A stretch of DNA of 64,000 nucleotides, from positions 21,792,001 through 21,856,000 of the forward strand of contig JAQISU010000155.1 in the NCBI GenBank assembly GCA_029339505.1. The letters are read 5' to 3'. The position numbers and the translations under genes are program-made. Positions 51,861-62,443 of this stretch are shown piece after piece. The DNA comes from Unio delphinus (taxonomy: Eukaryota > Mollusca > Bivalvia > Unionida > Unionidae). The number at the start of each line of letters is the position of its first letter. The first letter of the stretch is position 1. Below the pieces are notes generated by a model that was not told the DNA's origin, did not search any database, and saw only the letters and a list, made by a program, of their open reading frames with translations.

Positions 51861-54800
51861 CATGTGAACGAGTTTAGGATATAAATGAGTGGGCTGTGTG
51901 CATCTCATACTTCTCAGCTGTTGTTCCTAATCAGAGAAACCACTTCAATATTTACCGGATCCGGATTCTATGGATGAGCATAACAGCGTTAGAAGCAGAG
52001 TTTTAGAATGATGAATTTCGGAATAAAGAAAATCCATTGCAGTACCTCTAATGTGATATAAAAATAATGTTGTTTTATACCTTTTATGCCATAGTCAAAT
52101 TCCTTTTCAAACTAGGTCACTATAATATGATTTTATTTTGTGTATGACAATTTATGTTTATAATGGCTAACAAAAGACGAACTTTGTAATCATTCTTTAA
52201 TATGTTGTGATCATTTGTTTCCCATTCTGTGAATAGTTTTTGTTTCGGTATTGTCTATGCATTTTACGTTTGCCTTCTCTTATTCATCCAGTGTTAATTG
52301 CTTACATTGATCTCAGTTAACGTCGCAGTCATGTATCATTTCTTCCACTTTTCTTACCGTAGCACATGTAATGTGGCTTCTTTTACATCAGTAATTGTTT
52401 AGTACAAGTTATCGTCAATGTAATTAACACGCATGGTCAAATCATCAATGCCATTGTCAATGGTATCAAAGTTGATTCTGTTAATACTACGACAGAGAGC
52501 TATACTATTAGCATTGGTATTAATGTATTATGTAGTCAATGAAATAGTGATTGTATTTGGAATATGTCAAACAAAGTGCGTTTTATTGAAATTTCTTTTA
52601 TCTTTCGTCAGATTCTATGTCACTTGAAAATCCATCCTCTACAACTATTTAAAATAATCGACAAGTGACACATATCTTCCGACTAGGCAATATTTCTATA
52701 TATAGAACGCCACGGAATAAGGCACCAAAATAAAATGAAAGGATTATATGATGCATTAAAAAACGATTATATGTAACTAATGCCATTGAACAGTACAGCC
52801 CTACCTAGATTAGCTTTTTTACTATGACGAATACCTGAGTAAATTGTACATCTCGATGTACGCTGTTCGCAGCGAAATACCTTTACAATTTACATTATTC
52901 ACAGGGCTTGCAAGTATGACATGGCAATTAACAAACGGTTCAACAACAAATTGTCATAATAACAATACAGTGGCGTAAGCGGTAGAGGATGGAGGGTCAA
53001 AAGGGTTGGTACAAAGTATGTTAATTTTGAACTCAGCATTAAGATCTTGAACTGTGATTTTGGATTGGCAATGCATATAGTTATTTGAAATACACGAATC
53101 TTTATTAGTAACATGTTCAAAATATGGTGAAAATAAATCAATTAGTTGTGCATAATGACGTTAATATTGTATAATTTGGTATTTGTATTCATGAGAGTCT
53201 AGTTTCATCTTTCAAGTTAATGTCATGGCGTGTAAGGCAATGCATAGTCAGAGTATATGTGGGGTTTTTTGTTCTCCTTTTCGAGTTATTATAGTTCTTA
53301 TATATTTTATTATTGAATTATTATTTATGGTGAGAGTTTTGGACTTTCATACTTCATTATAACAAAAACGTTTTATTAGCATACCTTGTAACTGGAGTTA
53401 ACTTTCTTCTCTAGTACACTCAAAAATATCTATGCACTTGTTTTAATTGCTGTTTTGAAATTCAGAAATCCAAGACATCTTAGCAATTTGCAGCATAATG
53501 ATGATTGTTAAAATTGTGCAATATGGATGTTTTATTACAGCTGTAAACCAGAAATCATACGTATCACATAAATAACAAAGAGTGAAATATTTCGCGAAAG
53601 CAGACCTACGTTTTTAAACTTTACTGACTGTGTAACTGCATGATGTCTCCATTCTCAAAGAAGAGGTGAAGTCAGATAGAACACTGACGAATGGGAAGGC
53701 AGATGGAGTAGAAAACATCCCAGCTGACCTTATCAATAGTGGGGAGGGGGGATCGCCTTAGTGAAGAGTCTGGATGAAACATCTTCCAGATTTGACATGG
53801 AGATAAGTGCCGAGAAGACAAATCTGATGACAAATAGTGGCAAACAAATATCAGCCAATATTAAAGTCAGAGGACAGAAACTGGAAACAGTGAGCCAGTT
53901 CAAATATCTTGGTTCCATAATCACCGAAAGAGGGATCAAGAGCAGATATTTTGTCACGAGCAGCACAAACAACAGAAGCTATGTCAAAGCTAAGACCCAT
54001 CTGGGGAGACAAGAATATCTGTCTGAAAACTAAATTCAGACTATTGAGAGCACTAGTCATGTCAATCTTTTTGTATTCATGCGAGGCCTAGACCCTGACA
54101 GCAGAATTACAACGAAGTATCCACACACTTAAAATGAGATGCTACAGAACCATCCTTCACATCTCTTATATGGACCGCATCACAAATTAAACAGTGCATA
54201 ACACTATCAGGCGCACGTAGGCCAATATGAAGACATCCTCCCCACCTTCAAAAAGAGAAAGCTGAAATGGTATGGCCATGTCACCAGAGCCAAGAGTATG
54301 TCCATAACAGTACTGCAGAGCAGCGTCCATGGTGGCAGAAGGAAATGTAAACATAGAAAAAAAGTCGACTGACAACATCACAGAATAGACCAGGAAAAGT
54401 TTTGTGGAGACACAGGCATTGGAGTGGACTGACAACATCACAGAATGGACCAGGAAAAGTTTTGCGGAGACAAAGGCATTGGCACATGATCAATGCAAAT
54501 GGAGTGAACTGCAGCACAGTGCCCCGACGACCACACTTGGTCAAGAGACTGATGATGATGACGATGAAATGCAATAATATGCATGAATATTATTTTCATA
54601 CAGTATGCGCTGTTATTAAACATTTTTCACGCTTTTCCAAGTATTTGTAAGTTGAAAAAAGTGTATTATAAGGTACAGAACTATTGTAAAATATACAATC
54701 CACTGCAACAATGAGTCATACAGTTGTTTGCATCACTGAATATAATAACACCTAGCAAGATCAGACATGGAAGTCATCCTAATATTGTTGATCGTTCTGA

Positions 54801-55823
54801 ATGACGATCATTCAAACGTAAGCAAATGATAGTCATGCTCAATGAAAATCAAATATATTCTTTTAAGTACATTTTTATTCATTTCAAACCCCAAAATGGT
54901 AATGATATAGAAAAAATACTATAATTCTAATTAGCCATGTATGAAGAAGGGGATAGGTAGAATATTGTGGCTGGAACACATTCAATTGTGGGCGCGTAAG
55001 TTAAGCGTTCAAGTTAGTGTTAAATTGTATCTTGTTGACACCGTAAAGACAACATAATTATCAAAATGTTTCAAATCAAAACTCTTTTTATCGCGCAAGC
55101 TTTAAAGATCTGTTTTATAGATTATATATATCATGCGACAGAATAAAAATGCTAAACATACAACTGTCGAACGGCTATATGCATAGGGTTTATAACACGT
55201 ACCTTGGAGTATACTGTATGGGGATTACTGGGCATATGTTTTGGTTAACTCGGCGCTTGTGCTATAATTTTAGTTTTCTCGATTGTCTCAAATTTAATCA
55301 TTTGTACTTCATTTTATTGCTCTTTCGGTACATCTAATTCTGTTTTTCTCCTGTCTTATGCCTGGTCTTGCAATAGGCATCTGTCATTGAAATGAAAATT
55401 GGATCTGTTTCTCTGCTTACTTAAATGAAATTATCTCAGCTTCAGTTTTCACGTTGTTTTATTACCTATGCATCTTACTTTCTTACCAGATGGTATCACC
55501 TCATCTAGCTTTTGTTGCTCATATTCCTCTATTTTTTCTTCCAACTGTTTGTTTTTCTCCAGTAAATTACATATAGCAGTTTCAATTGTATCTCGGGAAA
55601 TCTGACTGCAATCCATATTGGAATGTACTTGCATCTCCTGCCTCATTTCACACTGTAGCAACTGATGTAGCTTTTCCAGCCACCTGTGTGTTAGGGAGAG
55701 TTCATCTATGGAGTTGACACCAGTCCCTGCCTGGGATTTACCTGCAAATATTAGAAACAGGTCAACTCAATACAAACTTTCAGCAGATTGATCTATCAAA
55801 TGTAGTGTGCAACGTTTAATTTG

Positions 55824-55899
<76 letters not shown>

Positions 55900-58800
55900 T
55901 ATTTGTAAACGATATAGGTTATGATTCAAACGAACAATGTCATCTGATCAAAAATGTGGTCTTCATATGAATTAGAAGATATTTTAATCAGCCCACCAAT
56001 ATTTTGACTTTTGTGTAATTGTTAACAGAAAATATATTGATATGTATTACATTGAAATATATGCCTTGAAATATTTTCAGATAAGTTATTGCATACAAAT
56101 TGACTCCATTTAGAGCATAGTTATTCCTCTGTTGTCTTTTGCTGTAAAGTATTTTCTTTCAAAACAATTCATTTACATCATGCTAGATCAGATCGGTATG
56201 GAATTGATCATAATCATATTTAAACTGTACAATTTGTCAATTTGAAATAAAATACTACTTTATAGTTCTTAATTTTACTGAAAACATTTGAACGATAGGA
56301 ACATTCAAAATGAATTTGTGTATAGACCTACTTTTCCTTGATGCCAAACAACTGTATTATAAATTCTAGATATTATTTTTAAATCAATATTTTTATAATG
56401 TCTGTTTTTATGTCCTCTAAATCCAAATCAGAGTATTTTCGTAAGGATCATCTATTGTTTATTTTAGTTACATTCTTTTTTGTGTCCAATCTGTAAATCA
56501 ATTTATTTCACAGTGGAGGAAATTAATTCGAGCGAACATCAGTAACAATGATATTTATGGAAACATCAAACATACTAAACTATTATTCTATTAAGAGACA
56601 TATATGATTTTTAAGTCTGCTCATCCAGAATTAATAACGTGTATTCAGAAATTATACATATTCTGAGCTACCAAGTAATTAGAAATACAATGTATAATTA
56701 AGAAGCATTGTTTAGTCAAGTCATCAACATAGGTGACCTTTTATTAACACATGAAATAACAAATCCTTCCAAATGTGTATTAGATTGCAGTTTTTGAAGT
56801 GAAGAGGCTTTTTAAAAAATAATTTTAAAACTTTTAATTTCTTGAAAATACGGATGACAATTTCTGTTTTATGACGTTTAACTTGAACGTTTTAGATAGG
56901 CCATTTCTTGATCATCATACAATAGTGTTTAAAATATATAATTTGCAATGTTTTAAACAATAAGCATTAGAAAGAAACAAATTTACGTAAGTCGTGATTC
57001 AACAATTCACCTTTTGCAAGAACCCCATTGAATCCTTTTGTCAGAACAAAATGGATTAATAAAATTAACAGAAAAAGAAAGAGACATTTATATAAATCTT
57101 TCGATGCGTCCGCACATATAAATCACTATTTATACGTAGAGCCTCACTGAATCCAAATCATTGTTCGCAGACCATAGGAACCAGTTTATAGAGGTTTTCA
57201 TAGGATCTACTCCTTGGGGATTTAATTTGTAGATACATGTATAAGGCTTTTTTATTCTTGATTATGCATTTCCGTATAATTCACGGTTTGTTTGCAATCT
57301 GAATGATGAAATCATGAACCTTAGGAGGATATGCTTGTTTGACATTGAAATAATTGACAATACAATTTTGAGTTATTGGTTTAGCTTTTACAGAGGCACC
57401 AACATTACATCGTCAAGGTCATGTTTATCGTGATCTATTAAGCGCATGATAATGGTTACGTCGTCAAGGTCATGTTTATCTGGATCTATTCAGCGCGTGA
57501 TAATGTTTACAGTGGTCGCTGAAGACTGAAAAAGACTTTAAAAAACTTCGACGAGGTGACTTTTGTAATCGTTCATTGACTTCTGACTTTTAGTGAATGT
57601 AGGTCAGATGGAGAAAGCCATGCTTGCAACGGGTTTATACATTATAAATTTACCTAAACTTCTACTGGGTTCGCAATATTTTTCTGGATCGTTAGTTGCA
57701 TTGATAGGACTGTAATTGGAAACCAGTCCATCTCCAAGATCAGGGTTACATTTTTGGGAAGCAAGGATTCTTTTCAGTTCATCTAAAGTCTTGTGCTTTT
57801 CTCGATGATACGTATTTGTTTGCAGTGTTTGCTTTAAGTCTATAATTTCTTTCTGTTTCAATGCCATTTCATATTTGAATCTAAGTATCTCACTGTCAAG
57901 TTCACTGATTTTCTTCCGCAGATTTTGATTCTCCATTTCCTTTTCTCTGATTTTGCTTTCAAAGTCCTTGCACTGATGTTTCGTTTTTTCCTCTTTTTCT
58001 TGAAGTAGCACATGTAACTCCTCTCCACTTCTTCCAGTGATTTTGTAACACAGGTCAATATTAATTTTTAGTTGATTAGCTTGCTGGATCACGTCATTCA
58101 TGCCTTCTTCAAGACATTCAAATGTGATTGTACCATGATTGCGAAAAAGATCCGTTTTATCGGTTTTGTTATTCATTTTCATTTTATAATCCGTCAGGTG
58201 AACAAGTGATTGTATTTTGTCATAAAGTAATTGGAACTTTTCTTGATTTATATTTTCACTTACCGCAGAATACAGGTCACATTGAATTCCATTCTCTATA
58301 TCTATTGAAAATTGAAAAAAGCATACATTTAAATAATGAATATGACACGAAACATTCATAACTGATGTACTATGTATATTCAAAATGCAATACAGTATTT
58401 TAGCGACATTAAAATTGTTATATTATCATATGTTGAAGAACAATGACATGTTGATGCGATGCAAACAGTTGTGACATTTTCTGACTAATGTGGAATGCAT
58501 CAATTCATAATATATACCTTTAATGAATGTTATTTTATGCTACGAAGGTTTGCTTGCTTGTCTTGTATGCTCTCATTCTTTTTGTAGATCTCATTTCTTT
58601 TTGTAGATCTCATTTCTTTTTGTAGATCTCATTTCTTTTTTCTTCATACCATTAAGAGTATATATGTTTATAAAATGGAAATCTCAATCGTTTTCATGTT
58701 ATCACATGTCAGATATGCAAAGCTAATGTCTCAAAATATAAAGCCAACATCCAACCGATTTAGGGACATTCGATATTAAATAGCCAAGCTTACTTATTTG

Positions 58801-60445
58801 TATGAAATATCAAAACTGTAGTAGTTGTAAGGTATTACATATGAATACATGAATTCACTCCATGCAGACGGGCAGGATAAACCTTGCGTCTTGTTAGAAA
58901 ATGGCTGAGATTAAATTTACTCATTGCAGCTACAGTTCAATCAGTTATGTAGTCATTTTAAGAAAGTGTATTGACCATTAAAATTAATATCAACTGAGTA
59001 TTCAAGAAAACTCTGAGAGGAACTACCAACTGACGGCAATCTGTTGACAAGCTTTCTAAGACACCCGACATTGGCCTAGCCGAGACTTGAACCCAAACTA
59101 ACAAAGCTAAGATAGCCACCCGAGGATTCACCATGAAAAAGTATTAACTGTCTGTCTCGGCAAAGGGACACTGATATCAATGTATATAAACACATAATAA
59201 GATAGAATACTTGAATTTTGGTGTCACTTAGTTGAATTATGCAAGTTATATGTAAAGTCAAATATGTGGACTTAAAGTAATGGTTGCAGTTGCAGTAGGA
59301 ATATAAACGTTTTTCAGGGACGAAAAAATTGATCATAGAGACCTTCCGCAAACTTAGAGGCAACGATAACACACGGTTTTGATTTAATGCCATATTTGTT
59401 TCGAAATTAATGATGAGCATGAGAGCTCTATCCAACGAACAATTCTTATCTCATTTGTGACATATGTGATATATGTTTTCTTTATTCCGTGTTGTGCTAA
59501 TTTAACTCAGATATTTGCCTACATAAGACCATGAAATGATGAGTGGCTGGAAACGTGATATCATTAGGGGTCCTTGATACTACTAAAGTCAATCTGACGG
59601 TCAGTGAGAAATATAAAATTTTTAACTTACATAGTGTAGAGTCTGTCTGTGGAATGTTACTAGTCTTGAGTTCCTGGAGATCAGACTTAAGTTTTTCAGC
59701 TATCCACCAATACTGTTCGCTGAGCGCAAGCACAAATCTGTGAAATGTATCTGGTCCCGATTTTGGCATCAGGGTCGCTAACATGTACCTCTTCTCCGAT
59801 TCGGTTGTCTGACACTAGAAATGCAAAATAGCTCATACAGCAATTTGTTTTAAAGATATGAAAAAAAATCTTTGTTGTTGAGAAAGACGAGGCACTAATA
59901 ACACTTTTCTGGCGTCAATGGTCTTGGTAACATTTGCATTGTGCCAAAGATTTTAAAATTAATATTTTTTCACGATGAAACCGAATCCCTGGTATAATAT
60001 ATTCCATTCCTAAAGCTGTACCTTCATATGCTCATAATGAATATTATATTGTATTATATATTTAATAATATTTTAACCAAGACGATAAAACAATTTTAAA
60101 CTATGGAGCACACACAACAATTATAAAGTATGCAGCAGACACAATAAATAAATGTTTTTACTTACCTCTGTTCACTCTTCGAGATTAACGGAGATATAAA
60201 AAAAAATTCAAGCCTCCTTTTATTGTCACGATAACGCCTACACGGAACATGCTAGAAAATCGAGTCATTGTATATATTTTGTCATTCTAGAATAATCTAC
60301 ATAGGCAAAGGTTCCAGAATGTTCCAGAACATTAAGTCATTCTTGAAATCCTGTCATTCCAAAATTTTCCATGTGGGTGTATCGTGACGATAATAAAATG
60401 GCCAGAGTTTTTTAATCTTAGCCAGTCTGGATGTATATTCAAGAG

Positions 60446-60504
<59 letters not shown>

Positions 60505-62374
60505 TCCAATTTGTTATGCATGGTTTGGTAGACATTTTTCGGAAAAGCAGTGGGTACCGATTGTATTGTTACGATATATTATATGGACGCAGTCTACATA
60601 TTTTGATTGATTTATAAATAATTAAGATGTTCATGATGATGTATGCTGAATAAACAGTCAACTCAAGCAAAAATATTTTCTCGAGGCAGCATAAAAATAC
60701 TGATATAATTTATATAACTCAGCGATACACGCAAATACCTAAAGTGATCAGAGATATCTAATAGTTTTGCTGTATTTAATGGTGTTAATGCACATACTTT
60801 AAGAAATATTCATCAGACTTGGTGTTCAGGAGATATGGATATAATTCAGTTTCAAAACTTCTTTCACGAGAGTATTTATAACGATAAATTTACACGATTC
60901 TAGATCAAGATATCGTGTAGGTCTTGATAAAACGTTTGTTTAAGACATTTCTATTTTTACAGCAGCAAAGAGTGTGCGACCTCAGTGAAACGTCCAAACG
61001 AACGCAAAATGTGGAGTAAAGACACTTTCTACTGACAATTTATAAAAATACTAATTTCATTTCTAAAGCTGAAAGGGGATTAATGTCATGGAGCAAAAAC
61101 GGAAAGTGTGACGGAAACGTTTGACCTTGGCCTTCAAGATATGACCACGAATGTGACTTGCAACCTTCCTCTTTAATATATAATTATTGGTGATGTATAA
61201 ATACCCGATTTTGTATTTCTTAATCTTAAAACGCTTGAATGTTAACGTTTAAGAAATTGTACGATGACCTTGACCTTGAAGAAGGTTCTTTATACGCTGT
61301 ACTTAAGACAACTACTAATCATGATATATGAGTATATCAAACCTTTTTCTTTAATCTCAGCTTATTCGAAAGTTATAGTGTGCAAAGGAAATAGTAAGGA
61401 AATGCTTCAGATATTGACCCAAGACCTTGAACATGTAAATTGGACCACACTCCCACTGTAGTACGCAAAATACCTTATAAGGATGATATATAAATACACC
61501 TAAAAGCTTAATTTCATAATCTTAAGTGCCTTAATATTATAGAGCTAGAAGGAAATAGTGATGGAAAACTAAACATATTGAGTCACAACATTGATGATGT
61601 AACACATCAGGTAATCTTGTTGTTCTTCGCCCTTCCAGTTCAAAGATGACCATCACATCACTGAATTGATTTATGCCAGCACGTGAATGGATGATCAGGC
61701 AACGTTGTCCACTGGACTGTATGTTGCACACCTAACAGGAGAGGTAGCTTGGGTTTGCTTGATTAATCGATCACTTGCTACCTCATCAGTTCTCCAAAGT
61801 TCAATTCAACGACTGTACTACAGTAAGGATGATGTGAAAGGGTCGTGTGCAAGATCTTCCTAGGGCTCGGGATCAGTGTGAAAGTATTTCAAAAATGACT
61901 TGAGTGAATCTTAGAAATATTTCTTCTCACTATATTGAGATTGCTTTTCCTCCTTCAGCTCGCTGTTAAGAGTCTTCTTTGGTAGAGTCAGGTTTAGCCA
62001 TTTACTATTATGGCAGGCTCTACGTCAAGATTTATTGGTGCGGGCTCATGTGTAGTCCTAATGCTGATTGTGAGACAAAAATTGTTACAAGTTGAAGAGA
62101 CATGGTACATACTCTATTGCATGTCAGACTCATGAACGGTCGTCAGCAAACAGGAGCTCACAAACAATCAATTCGTGTAACTTTGCCTTCATATGTTGTC
62201 TCCTCAGACTGAAGAGCTAAGCTGATATCGATCCTAGTGTCCTAGTCAATTAATAAGCGCACTCTAATTAGCTTTTTCAAAAGAGTTAGTTAATTCGTCA
62301 TTCCTCAGTAGTATATTCACGATAAAAAATAGTCTTACAACCATATCCAGGGATAAAAACATAATTAACCATAT

Positions 62375-62443
<69 letters not shown>

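Noticed and set aside
59030..59125. Possible tRNA-like or SINE remnant (CCGAGACTTGAACCC)
   Set aside because: No box A/box B pair with proper spacing and no cloverleaf could be made.
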